Positions 25,771 through 37,762 of a stretch of 64,000 nt of DNA are shown one piece after another; position 1 is the first letter of the stretch; the number at the start of each line of letters is the position of its first letter. The stretch spans positions 27,525,530-27,589,529 of the forward strand of contig OZ035962.1 in assembly GCA_964034945.1 (NCBI GenBank), in the 5' to 3' direction. This stretch comes from Chrysopilus asiliformis. Taxonomy: Eukaryota; Arthropoda; Insecta; Diptera; Rhagionidae. The notes under the pieces were generated by a model. That model worked only from the letters and a program-made list of their open reading frames with translations. It had not been told where the DNA came from and did no database searches. The translations under genes were made by a program, and so were the position numbers.

Positions 25771-25865
25771 GGACAGACGGAATTCTGAATTTAAAATAAT
25801 TATTTGTAGAGGGTTGGGGGATAGTAAGTAGTTGGTCTGATTGGACCTTTATATATAGAAGTTTA

Positions 25866-26150
25866 CGTAAAATTATATTCTATCGTTATACGAAAAACCA
25901 ATTTTTCGTATCACGTTTCATTTGTATTGAGTTGGGGGAAGAAATGTTCTGGTTTTGTCCACTCAAGAACTTAGCCTTACTTTTTACGAGAAACTTATCT
26001 GTGTAACATTCAAAGTCTCTAGGCTGATTCCTTGGAAAATTATCGTGTTCGGGAACAGACGGGCAGGCGGAAATAAAAAACTTTTGCCATACTAAGGTGT
26101 AATTCATTTTTAAGTCTGTCGATTGGTTCGATGCGTTACAAAGGATATAC
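25866..26150 (-). mobile_element. Decayed inverted copy of the repeat Z superfamily
   Basis: On the minus strand it shows CCTAGAGACTTTGAATGTTACACAG, here cited by its core GAGACTTTGAATGTTACACA, followed by TTTCTCGTAAAAAGTAAGGC and AAGTTCTTGAGTGGACAAAA. It faces the copy at 25444-25770, forming an inverted pair. Limits are approximate. Confidence 0.5.
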
Positions 26151-27328
26151 TAAATTCAAGATACTATTAACATATCTTTCCATCAACTCTAATTTTGTAA
26201 TAAAAATTGTAACAAAACTGGCCTATTTCGGTCTATCCTATTTAATAAATTTAACATATCCGAGAGAATTTTATACACATTAAAGGCTATCGTCAAATTA
26301 TTGTTTCTTTACTCGGCTACAATCTCCAGAAAAGAAAAAAAAATCCAGCTTAGCAGGAGGTTATTTGGTTTTTGTATTCGCGATTTTCATTTTCTATATA
26401 ACGCCACAGTCTATGTTGCCCCATAGAAAGAACCCCCTTCAAGAAACCATCAGACTGGAATTAGGAATATAGTATAGACTTTCTTTGTGAGTCCTTTTCA
26501 CTAAAAACTCTAGGATTCCTTTCAAATTTTCCATATTTACATCGAATCCTATTATATCATTCCAGAGTCCCGACCTACATAACGTATTCAGATGGAACAG
26601 CTGGTGGTAATTTTTTTTTTTTTGATTTCTTAATAATTGTAATTACAGTAAATTTAGTACGCAGTAAAATTTTGATTCTCTAGAAATCATAAATCCCTTT
26701 GGATATTATTCCTTGGATAGTCAACAAATATATTATAAAATCCGCAAAAAAAAGCAATCCGGAGAAACTTTTGACTGAGGGCGTAATTCATCTTCGTCTA
26801 CAAGGAAATTTGATATTACAATATTACCAAGAATTTTTCATAAATTAACGATAGTTAGAGTCCTGGAACGATAATACCAGGAACGCTCTATTGAAAGAAA
26901 TTCTCACCACATTATAGATATATTTTGTATCTTCTCTAAACTACATGCAGATTAAATTAACTATATTTTGTATGTTGTTTTGATATCCATATTTACTTTG
27001 TAGATATTTTAATGTCAATGGAATTTATTTTTAAATTTTTTAAATAGTCTAAATCAGACTTTCTTCAAAACTGAATATAAACACTTACAAGAGTGAGGCC
27101 ACTAATTTTTATAGCTGACATTTTTCACATAATTTTTGTAGGATTCTCGTAATGAGATAAAGTAATTAAGATTTAAAAAACCAAAATTTAAACTCGATAA
27201 ATTCCCGACTCAAAATCTTCAGAAAAGTGTGGGGAAAAAAGGATAGTTTAACAATAAAAAAAAATAATTTAATAACCCTTCAACTTCCAATGATTTTACA
27301 ATTAAAATTAATCTACAAAAAAAATAAT
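26151..27328. other. Non-coding stretch, nothing recognised
   Basis: AT-rich spacer downstream of the secreted-protein gene, with no open frame or repeat end seen. Confidence 0.5.
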
Positions 27329-27749
27329 TCATCGGCGCCCTAATCTTACATTAACTGATTTCACATATGATTTTCCATGTGAGTGGATGTGTGATTTCAC
27401 GAATGACAAATTCACAGGCTCGACATTGTGCACAACTGCTTTTTCCTTTACGATAACAGGTTCTACTATTTCAACATCCTTAACCACGACAGGTTCCACG
27501 ACTTTCACCTTTTTGACAACGACAGGTTCCACGTATTTCACAGCTGGTTCATAGTGTACAGTTCTGACAACCGGCAATGGCAAAGATAGACTAAGACTTT
27601 TTAAAATTGGTGATACTCCAATATGAAGGTGCTTTGATCCTCCAGCTACCACAGAAATCACAGCCAGCAGACAAATCTAAAAAATCAAATTATTAAAGAA
27701 AGTCCAGAATTTTTTTTAAAGAAAATCTTTTACAAACCAATTTGAACAT
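27329..27749 (-). CDS. Small secreted valine-rich repeat protein (2 exons, 119 aa)
   Basis: Exon 1 (27749-27738) encodes only MFKL. Exon 2 (27676-27329) continues ICLLAVISVVAGG to give a clear signal peptide of about 16-17 residues. A very short first exon before the rest of the signal peptide is common in insect cuticle and other secreted protein genes. Residues 53-92 are imperfect repeats of the type V-[KE]-[VI]-V-E-P-V-V-V-K. A His-rich patch (HIHSHGK) lies at about 100-106 and the C-terminus is basic. There is no chitin-binding R&R consensus and there are no cysteines after the signal. It resembles low-complexity insect cuticle proteins, but the exact family and function are unknown. A TATA box and initiator lie just upstream. 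Confidence 0.8.
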
Positions 27750-27787
27750 TTTTTTTGGTAAGATTGCTTTGCACTTCAAGAAACAAA

Positions 27788-27821
27788 TAATGAAATTCGA
27801 TAGGTCTTCAGTTTTTTTATA
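27788..27821 (-). promoter_or_regulatory. Core promoter of the secreted valine-rich protein gene
   Basis: On the minus strand TATAAA (27821-27816) is followed about 30 bases later by TTTCATTAT, with a candidate start at about 27791 and the ATG at 27749. A strong TATA box fits a stage- or tissue-specific secreted-protein gene. Confidence 0.6.
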
Positions 27822-29045
27822 TGCAAGAACAAATAACACAATATGTTAGAAAAAACCTGATTTTATCATGCGTTTAATATAAAAATTTAATTTTCACATA
27901 CCTCCATTAGTGGAAAAATGTTTTTGACCTCGCCTTTGTTTTCACCATAATGCACTCACATTAACTAATTACGCGCAATAAGCGTGTCAAAATATGGTTT
28001 AATGAAATTAAATTTAAATATACATAATGAAGAAAACATTTGGCCCATGGCTAAAATTTTGCTTCCGTTTACTATTTTTAGGTATTATTAAAGGTCATAA
28101 CGTTATAAAACAAAGGCACAGATATTCCTCCGCTCATTCAGTTTTCATTGCTTACGTTAAAAAACATTCTGAGAAAAAAATCCGGTAAGATTTTTGTTAA
28201 ATGTTGTTGGACTTCATAACCCGGATTTATTTCATTTTTTAGGCTAGTTCAATAGGTAAGTTATGGCTTAAAATCGATATTCTTGTTTGCAACTTAAAGA
28301 TTTTATTTTATTTTTAAATTGTACATTTAGGGCTGGCTGTCCATTAAATGCGTCAATATAATTATTCTAACTACCTCCTCCTGCTTTTTCGCGATTTTTT
28401 GTGTGTAATTTAAAACCTAGACCCCCCTTCCTATTAAATACGTGACGTATTTTAAAGAAAGCCTATTATTTGTTTTAACTGATATAAAGTGAACTGATAT
28501 GAAGTGATGATCATGCACGTGTGGCAAAACAATTCTCTAGTGATTATTGTTAATTGCTATTTTTCTCCCAAAAACTAACAATATTGACGATGCTATGCCC
28601 CGTGATGTTGTCTCCTTGTTCGTTCTCTACATATTATAGTGAGAAAATTGTGGTTTTTTTCTGAAAATAAAATCACAAAATATAGACAAAACACTCCCCA
28701 ACATTTTGGCGTTAAATTTAACGTTAAATAGAGTCGGTTTTCGCTAAAATTCATAATTTTAACTCGACAGTATTTCTTATTGAGACTCTTAAGAAGTGTC
28801 AGCCTCGATCACTGCAAAACTTTCCTCTGCAATATTTAGTTTCGGATAAAAAAATGCAAAAAATAATATTTTTTTCAAATATCTCGAGAATGTATTGGAT
28901 ATATATTGCATTGTATTGAATATAGGATAAAGCTTGTATGGGATATAGCGCATTTCTCAAAAAAAAAAATGTATGGGATATAGTCGTTATAGCAATTTCT
29001 TCAATATGAATTTCTTCTGGAAAAGATTTTGTTATTGCATAAATA
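27822..29045. other. Non-coding stretch with a decayed repeat
   Basis: A segment at about 28330-28455 has CTGTCCATTAAATGCG at one side and AATACGTGACG at the other. It looks like a decayed copy of a palindromic MITE, but its ends could not be set. The rest is AT-rich spacer. The 155-codon open frame at 28799-29266 overlaps the MITE at 29046-29198 and is not a credible gene. Confidence 0.4.
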
Positions 29046-29198
29046 CAGTGAAAGTTCCCTTTGTGGACACATCCTATAGGGGACAATTCCTTTAAACGGC
29101 ACATTTTCGGTAACCAAATTCGTAGTTTTAATTTTAAAAGTGCCCTTATAAACAGAAATCTTAATCCCGTGAGTGCCCGCTTGTAGGAGCTTTCACTG
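29046..29198. mobile_element. MITE, TA target duplication (153 bp, TIR CAGTGAAAG)
   Basis: The ends CAGTGAAAGTTCC and (reverse complement) CAGTGAAAGCTCC are flanked by TA at 29044-29045 and 29199-29200, which suggests a Tc1/mariner-pogo type element. There is no coding capacity. Confidence 0.75.
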
Positions 29199-29200
29199 TA

Positions 29201-31168
29201 TTGATAAATAAAGTAAGAAAGAGCAAACGTAATTCCAGCCGAGTCGGCTCCTGGGACATTTGTCATGTCGCAAGGTTATCAGAATCAGGATCTTCATTGT
29301 GGGTCTAAAATGTATTTCAATAGATTAGTGCTGGTTTTGAAAGTACAAAAAAACATTTTTTTTTTCAATTAAAAAAATCAGTTCAACAGCACCATTAGGA
29401 TTTTGGGACTTCTATCAATTTAAATAAACTTGAAAGCATCTTCATTAAAATGTTCCCAAAAATTGAATTTCGAGGGCATCCTACCCCTAAAAAAACATCC
29501 AAAATATTCAGCAATGACGAAAAAACCAACAGAAACCTAAATGTGTAGTAATGAACTTTGGGCACTCAATAAACCAAGTCCTAAAAATATATTGCGGTTG
29601 ACCCTCAGATGAGCCTAAGCATTAAACCCCAAGCATTTTGAATCAACATTTCAATGAATGAATCACGTTGATATAGAAACTGAAAGGACATTATTTTCTA
29701 TATGCATGTCCACATGATAAAAATATTATATGGCATATGATATGCCGATAGCATATGTTGATTGTTTGGATCTTCTTACATTCATCCCGAAATATACGGC
29801 AAGATTTTTATTGTTTGGTTAATGTCCTTTGACCCTTAGCCAATCCAAGGGTAATGTCCTGTATGGAATTCTGGGGAAATCTTTGAACTCGTATTATGTT
29901 TCCTGTATTCCAATATTTGTTTGTATACTCCGGCTATATTTGCTCATCGTACCCGTATGTACCACAATCAAATTCATAGATGAACAGGTGGAATAATTTG
30001 ATAAAGGTTTCCATTACAATAAAAAACGAAATTTCTGCGCAGTATCTACAAAACCAAAAATAAATTGCTTTGTAATGAAAATGGAGGTGGGACATAGAAA
30101 CAATCTCAGTCAATAACCTTTTCTCAATTCAATCATAATAAATTCTACGCATTTCTAATGTAAACGGATGCCCATAAAAATATTCAATTTCAGTTCAATC
30201 TGTGCAAAAAGAACGAAATCAAACGTAACCGTCACCAGACAGATGAAGCCCAAAAAATAATTTTGTGTTTAACGAACTTTTGCTTATATATTCTTAATTA
30301 CGGTTCTCCGGTGGTTCTAGAGATTTTTTTTTATTTGAATTATTCCAGATCACATTTGTAGTTGCTTTGAACATTGTCTTAGAGAAATTCCTTTTAAAAT
30401 GTCTGGATTTCATAATTCCTGTAGAAACTAAAAATCCCAAAACTAGAAAGTCGAAAAGCATAAGTCAGAAACTATAGATTCATTCAATATGCAAAAATAG
30501 GTTTTTTGGAATGTGCAGACATAAAAATAATAAAGCTGATCGAAGTCAACTATGGCCTGTAGCAAGCAGACGGAGTTATCCATTACATGACATTATATCC
30601 TCGAAATACCTATTTCAGGTGAAATATACCTATATCAGGTGAAATCATAAAAATATGAAAAATTTATTTCCCTATTGCACCAAAACCGGGCCACAGTCAG
30701 AAAAATTTTCTTTTGCATCTCCTTTTTTAATATTGAATGAAATGAAAAAGAATGTGGGTTGTGAGTGGCAAAGAATTCAACTTATTTTGTAAAAACAATA
30801 TAATTTATTAACTCTCATTAGTCAGAACTAGAACTAATTATTAACTAATGTATTAACATTACATGTATTAACATTAATTAGCAGGAATTGATTAAATCAC
30901 AATAAATCTGAAACGTAACAAACTATTTTAAACTAATTTATAAAATTATTAGTAATTTGGTAAGATTATAATAAATAATATCATATTTTAATACCATATT
31001 GAAATACATATCACAACATTATGCAACAAAAATTTAGCTAGAAAAGTTCTAATCATTCAATTTATTAGTACTAAATAATAATCAATTTGGTTAATAAAAC
31101 AATATCGATCACAGCTTTCTTAACTAATAACAAATAACTAAACTTTGTTGATTAAATTCTTTGAATTT
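29201..31168. other. Spacer downstream of GGH copy 2
   Basis: AT-rich with small local duplications (for example ATTTCAGGTGAAAT-type units at about 30612-30650 and TATTAACATT units at about 30840-30880). No genes were seen. Confidence 0.45.
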
Positions 31169-34100
31169 TCATTCGTCTTTGGCTTGCTCCGCTCGACATG
31201 ATGATGATGGGTAATCAACATCCTGCAGGAATAAGTAGCACTCCATAAATTGGCTTCCCGAAATTCCAGTGAAAGTTTTTGAAAAATTATTGATTAAATT
31301 ACGATTTTCCTCGTTGAAATTCTCAAACCGATGTCTACTTTTTCGACATTCGCAGACAAAAAAGTCAGCGAAATATTGACACGCTCTGATACCACTTGGA
31401 GAATGGTTGAAATTTCTGTTGGGCATCCATTCGAATGCGTTCTTCTCAGGGTGGAATTGAACTCCATAGAATGGGTGTCTAAAAATAAAATTAATCCTTG
31501 TGAAAGAAGTTTCTCACAAGTAAACTAACAGGTAAACTTTTTATGTTCGATGGAGGAGATGAACTCAAGCCCATTTTTATCCTTATTAGTCGACATCACT
31601 CTCCATTGCTCGCTCAAATTGAATTTATCCAAGTCCTTTAAACAATTTAAAAAAATATATATACATTCAGGTATGTTCTCATAAAAATCGTTTAAAAATT
31701 AATTTCAAATATTGCAATGTTATCTCGTTTATTTCAATTACTTCTGTTCAAGGCGGTACGACGATTAATGAAATACAAATCATTAATCGTCGTCAAGATT
31801 TTTTGAAAATTTAAAAAATAAAAAATTTACAAAAGTTTTTGTTTTCACGTTGAAGCAATCAGTGCTATTTAATTTGTAAAAATACCAAAAGATAGAAATG
31901 TGCCGTTTGCGGAAAAAATTTGAGATATGTGCAATCTTGGCAAGCATTTGTTAGATAAATGCGCCGCAGAAGAAAAAATGCAATTTACAGCAACTCCAAC
32001 CGAAGTAGGATATATTTTGCATATTTTGTGATCATTATTTAACATTTAATAAATATATAACACACAAAAATTCAGACAAAAATTTAAGTTTGCGGGACAT
32101 CCATCCATCCATCCGTCCGTACGTCTGTCCGTCTGTCTGTCTGTCTGTCTGTTCGTCTATCTGTCCGTCTTTTGTGCATCTGTCTGTTCGTATGTCTGTT
32201 TGTTCGTCTGTCTGTTCATCTGTCTATTCGCCTGTCTGTCCGTGAACACCGTGAAGGATTGAGGTAGAGATTTGAAATTTTCTACAGTTGCGTTTCTCGT
32301 AAATGTCAAGGCTACGTTCTTGCGGCCAATCCGGCCAATCCGGAACTTATGTCGCCCTATACATAAATCAAAATTTACTAAAATAATCCCAAAATTTTGA
32401 AAGAACTTCCCATTATTTTATGGAACTGTCCATAAAAAAGCTACGCTAGTTTTCGCATATATGCAAAAAAAAGTAATAAAATAAAAAATCACCTCCGAAC
32501 ACGTTTATAGAATTGATTTAAAAAATAAACGAGATTCCACTTGAGAAAATGGTTTTTTTGTTCAAGTATTTACCTCCTCGGTTATGCAGTATCTGTGAAA
32601 ATTGTATGTAACGGATTCATTCCGCAAGACTTCAATAATATCATCTGAAACTTTTCCAAACATTCGACTACTCCTAAATTCTTCGAATTCAATAAATCAT
32701 ATTCCAGTAGCATAAAAAGTTGTTATCAAATAAAATGTTCAGAGTTACCTGTTTTAAACTCCAAAGGTAAAGAGTCCTTCATAGCATCGCAGTCCTGCCG
32801 GAGTTCCCTTCCATTGGCCGAAATGTGAAGTAATAATTCATAGCCCAAACACGTGCCCCACAATGGTATAAAATCGCCATTACCATTCATTTTTTCCGCT
32901 ATTTCGAATATATATTTCCCTGCCTCGGCGAAACCTTTGAATTCTGTGAACCAAACTGCTCCACCCGGCAGAAGAACACTTTTGTGTAGACGAAAATTTA
33001 TTAAAACTTTCCACTCATTCCAAGAAAAATCTTTTCACCCTGTAATTCTAAATTTCTAAATTATAATGGAAAAACTTACCCATTTAATTGCTTTAGCATC
33101 TCCTCATAATAAGCCTTTTCTCTGCCGATCCTGGAAAAATATAAGTTCTCATTTAATCAACTTTTTGAATTTCTAATGAAATTATATCTGAGAAATTTCT
33201 AAATCCATGTGAAATCGCGCACACGTGTGGAACCATTTCTAAAGTAAAGTCAATAAATATAATTGAATAAAATATGTAACAAAATATATTTTTGCTACAT
33301 AGTTCATAAATTCCATTGAACGCTCTTCAATTATTTTTCATGCTTAATATTTGTATTTGTTTGAACCTAAATGATGAATTTTCAACTGAAATTTCATTTC
33401 AAAAAGACTGTGTTACGCCAAAAATTATTATATTTATAAATTACATTATTGTAATACGGAAAACTTATTTGTGTAGACTAAAAAATAATTTGAAAAATTC
33501 TAGTAAATCATAATACAGAAGTCGAGGTACAACATATAAATTAAACAATAAAACAAATCAATTTCTACAGTATTTTTTTTTCATTAAGCGATATTTTGTT
33601 AGTATTGTTGTTAACCAAAGATTTTGGACCAATCCAATTAAAACTGAAAATAAAAATCTTGAAGATAAATTTAAAAAAAAAATTATTGGAAAAGTGTTTT
33701 CTTAGTCACTTTCCTGATTAATTTTATTAGGTTTTCTTTTGAATCACTCGCTCCAAAACACAACAAAGTTCATAGGCTAGAACTACCCCGAATCAGTAAT
33801 TAAATGGAAATTTCCGTAGTTTTTCGTATACTGTGAATCCTTGATTCAAAAGCTGAGGTGAGCTGAAACGGTTTTCAAATAATAGAGATTTTGTTCCTAA
33901 ACCGAATCATCGAAAAACTGGGATATTTTTTGGGAACTGAGATATTTTTTGGGCACAAAAGTAGTTCGCGAACCAAAAAGTTCATAAACCGAGACCGTCT
34001 GGGATTCAACTGTGCACACAAAAACCAGTATGTACTTTGAGAGATAAGAATATTGAAGCAAAAGAAAGCTGAAAACTACATACCAGCTTTATAAACAGTA

Positions 34101-35520
34101 AAAAAATTGATCAACCTCAATTTTTGAAAATTTCCGTGGGAAAAAATGTTACATTTAAAGGTGACAGTAAATGTTTTTGTCGCTTCTATTGCACTAAGAA
34201 AAATAATTCGAAATATCTAGGAAAAACTTTATAGTCTATGAAAGTTTAGAAATATAAAAGTATCTTAGTTCTTCAACATTTCGTAAAAAAATAGATTCTG
34301 GCCCGGCCATGAATGGAAACAATTAGATGAATGGGAATAAATCTGTCATTACTCATCGAAAACTCAGCGTTTTCGAGAAAATTTCAAAAAACTGTTTCGT
34401 TAGTATGGGGGAAAAGGAAGGAATGGTCCAATTTTGCCCGTTCAAGAACTTAGTCTAGCCATTAACGAGGTACGCAACTGTACAAAATTTCAAGTCTCTA
34501 GCTCAATCCTTTCGAAAGTTATGGTGCTCACGGACAGACAGACGGACGGACATGCAGAAGTCAAAATCTATTGTCATCCCCAACACCCTGGCGAGTTAAT
34601 TTTTGTGTTTCATGATTGGTTCGATGCGTAACAAACGGTATACTAAATCTAATATACTCCTATGATACATCATATAGAGTATAAAAATGTCTAAATCTTG
34701 AGATTCGTTATTTTCATTGTTGATAAACATTGAAACTAATAGTATTTTAACCACATATGTGTTCGTATGTATATTGGCTACAGTTGGCGGTTTTTCGGGC
34801 GTGTGCAACAAAACGTTGATTTCGTCATTACGGTTTCGAAAAAATCCCCATGAAAACAAAAACTGGACAGAAAAATTGGATGAATGCCAAGTTCTACTTT
34901 GCCGCCAGACTTGAGGAAGTCAAAAATCTTGGCATGCAATTTGAATACATTTAATTTGTTGTAGCCACAGATAAATAAACAAAAAATCTAAAAATAAACA
35001 CGAATTTTGCCGAAAAAAAACGTAAAATTCTCACGGCGCAAGATTCATATTTGTCAAAAGTTTTACTTTCTTATGATTGTCAGTCATTTAATAGTATGGG
35101 ACACTCGACTATTATTAACCGATAATAGAAATTGGTGTACAAAGAAATGGAGAGAGAGTGAGATTATCGCGAACACTTAAATGTGTCGTCATACATTTAA
35201 CCAGTGAGCATAATTCAACTGATAAATACTTACCATACGGGAACAATCCGAGCTCCAGAAGCCTCCAGAAATTTTACATATGATCCCGCTATGTAACTTT
35301 TAAATTGGCTCCCGTAAGCCTTTTCCAATTGGCGGGCAATCTCCAGGCACAAAATTCCAATTATCGGACTTTGATTAGCATTTCTTTCATTCATTTTGCA
35401 TAAAGAAATGCCAGAAAACTTGCGAAAATCCCAACTATACTGGCTGAAAGACTCTCTGATATTGCCAAATACGATTCGTTCGAGAGACCGAGCTATACTG
35501 CAGAAAATTGTGTACAACAT
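31169..35520 (-). CDS. Gamma-glutamyl hydrolase, copy 2 (6 coding exons, 360 aa)
   Basis: Second C26 hydrolase, roughly half identical to copy 1. Exons in transcript order: 35520-35234, 33130-33080, 32978-32749, 32680-32574, 31635-31538, 31478-31169. Phases close. The exon at 32749-32978 equals exons 3 and 4 of copy 1 without an intron. The nucleophile is Cys156 in GTCLGYE, with His267 and Glu269 in YGVQFHPEK. I start at the ATG at 35520, because the open frame further upstream begins only with GTG. The N-terminus (MLYTIFCSIARS) is a short, weak signal-like segment, followed by about 40 residues not found in copy 1. The C-terminus ends in a polar AKDE tail with no hydrophobic segment. The donor after 31538 reads GTTTAC, which is weak. 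Introns hold two repeat Z relatives. Confidence 0.93.
32095..32345 (+). mobile_element. Repeat Z relative with long TCTG/TCCG microsatellite (GGH copy 2 intron)
   Basis: A CATCCATCC/GTCCGTCTG/TCTG array at about 32099-32240 is followed by GGATTGAGGTAGAGATTTGA and CGTTTCTCGTAAATGTCAAG, the block order of family Z. It lies in the intron between 31635 and 32574. Confidence 0.65.
34376..34665 (-). mobile_element. Inverted repeat Z relative (GGH copy 2 intron 1)
   Basis: On the minus strand: TTTAGTATACCGTTTGTTAC, a short GTCCGTCTG array, GATTGAGCTAGAGACTTGAA, then GTTCTTGAACGGGCAAAATT. Same arrangement as the other Z copies. Confidence 0.65.
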
Positions 35521-35550
35521 GAAAACACGGAGGAGCAAAATGTTATCCAC

Positions 35551-37586
35551 ATTTAAGTAGCCAATGTGGTCACTTTGAAAGATAGCACTCAGAAAGTAAA
35601 ATCATATTCATCGGGTTTTATTTTTAAATAAACGATAAATTTTTACTACCTGAATACCTTATCGTATTTTGTTTACCTGTACTACAACTGCATTGTGATG
35701 ATTTTTCTCATTTTCAGTTGTGCAACGTGTATATCAACAAGAAACTAAATAAAATACCAACGTGAGTACGACAAAGTGTGACTTATTGAAAATAAAGTGA
35801 AACAAAATACGATTAGAAAAATAATTATCGTAAATGTAATTTGTTTCAACTATTTCAAATGAAAATATGGTTTATATTAGTTTATCACCGTCAAGAACAT
35901 ACTTTAGTTAATTTTTATTGAATTTTAAAAAATAAAAACACGTGAGTTTTTTAACCGCCAAACCTTCAGCGCAATAAAAGCTTTTCTGAACACAATTTAA
36001 TGAAGTATTGTTTAAAAAAAAATTTTGCTGCCAATTTAACGAATAAATGTTTTTGATATCATAACATCCAATATGACTAAAAATTTTCCATGTTCACAAA
36101 AGAATTCACGTTTTGTTTTATAAAAACTTGACCGAATTGAACGTAAGGAATACGTCACACTTTTAGGAGGAGACCGTATAGGGTAGTGTGACGATGGTAT
36201 TAAATCTTCTACAAAAAATCATGAAAAAGCGGGACGAGAGGCGATTTCAAAAAGACAAAAATTAGTGAGACTTATTTATTGAACAGGACCTAAGTAAAAA
36301 TATTTTTACTGAAAAAAATCGATGCTCGTTTTAAACGAAAAAAATCGTTTTGATACACGACCACCAATGTTTTGTTCTCGTTCTTGACATACGACGTCAA
36401 AGACTTGGTAAATGACCATGTCCGATTATCTATTTATGATAGATAAAAATCATTTTTAAATATTTTGTTATTTCTATAACTATTTATGTTTTGAGAGATC
36501 AATGTGCAACAAATGGCTTTTTGGGAATTTTTTAAATTCCTGCTGCAAACTCGGCAAAAACATCCGCGTCATCTCAAGCAATCTTACACACAGGAAATGA
36601 TACAGGAACACATCCTTCTTTCATAGCTACAACCAAACGAATTTAGGTACTCTGCTTTTTGGAAAATCGCACAAAGAAATTTTTGATTCCAAATATTGCC
36701 ATTGATCAGACATTTTTACCTCTCTTATTTCACAATATGTAGTATACAAACCTTTTGCTATACGATACTGCTAAATCACAGATCAAAAATGAAATGAAAT
36801 TTATTCTACAAATGCACTCGTAAATCCCATACTTTAAAATTCAGCAAAGAGTCATCTTTAATAAAAATCAGAATTTAAAGGCACTCACGTTTGTTGCAAA
36901 AGCCCTTCGGCAATGACTGTTACAACCAAAATAAAAAAAAAACTTTTGCAACATTTAAAATATCATAAGTAAATTCGTAATCCATATCACTTATTTCTAC
37001 TTTGCTGTCTTGGCTTTTTTTTGTTCTTCCCGAATGAAACAGATATTTGTTAGCTTATGATAATTTTTAATAGAATATCCAGAAAGCAATTCACCCTGAG
37101 GATAGCACATGTTGTTAATTCAACAAATCTGACACCTGCATAAGTTCAACATTCTGGTATATAAAACTATTTACGTTTTATAAGCTCGGTAGGTGTAAAT
37201 GTTGTACACGAGGATTTAATAAACCGTTTATCTTTTACGTCAGGATACTTTTACTTACAATAAGTGTACCTTCTGCATAGTGGTTCGCTTATTGTTTGCA
37301 AATTTTGGATAAACATTCGAAATTTCAAAAACCTGGAATATTTTGATAGCATTTGTAAACTGGGAAAAACATGTGATTATTAGAGATTTTGTTAAATTTT
37401 TAAATTTAAAGATTTGTTTTCCATTTATGGCAAGTTTTGAATCTATTTGTGGACATTAGACACAATTAGATCTTCAATCGTACTGGATTTTTTTTACAAG
37501 TTTTTGATTTTTTATTTTATTAACAGCTTTGGTTTCGTTTTTAGGAATGATGAATAAACCACTAAAATTGTCATTTTTATGACTTA
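35551..37586. other. Spacer between GGH copy 2 and the coiled-coil gene
   Basis: AT-rich. Should include the promoter of GGH copy 2, but no clear TATA/initiator pair was found. No other gene was seen. Confidence 0.45.
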
Positions 37587-37671
37587 GGTCCTTATTATGA
37601 ATATCAATTCACAATTGAAAGTTGAATAATTATCAACTATCAACTATAAATTGACATCCATAATAAGGGCC
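37587..37671. mobile_element. Short palindromic MITE (85 bp, TTA duplication)
   Basis: The left end GGTCCTTATTATGAATATCA and reverse-complemented right end GGCCCTTATTATGGATGTCA pair almost fully. TTA flanks both sides (37584-37586 and 37672-37674), so it is PIF/Harbinger-like by duplication. Confidence 0.7.
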
Positions 37672-37734
37672 TTAAAGACGACAAAGGTTTAATTTTTCTC
37701 GATCATTTATTATATAAATAATTCAATTTAATAA

Positions 37735-37740
37735 TTTATT
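37735..37740 (-). terminator. Probable poly(A) signal of the coiled-coil gene
   Basis: AATAAA on the minus strand, 23-28 bases past the stop codon at 37763. Confidence 0.5.
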
Positions 37741-37762
37741 GTTTCTATCTACAAAAAAAAAG

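Noticed and set aside
28799..29266. A 155-codon open frame on the minus strand
   Set aside because: It overlaps a TA-flanked MITE and has a low-complexity Ile/Tyr-rich composition with no family resemblance.
32095..32240. CRISPR-like or satellite array
   Set aside because: It is a tetranucleotide microsatellite without spacers, in a eukaryotic intron.
35521..35550. Longer N-terminus for GGH copy 2 starting at 35550
   Set aside because: That position is a GTG; the first ATG in frame is at 35520 and gives a better signal-like start.
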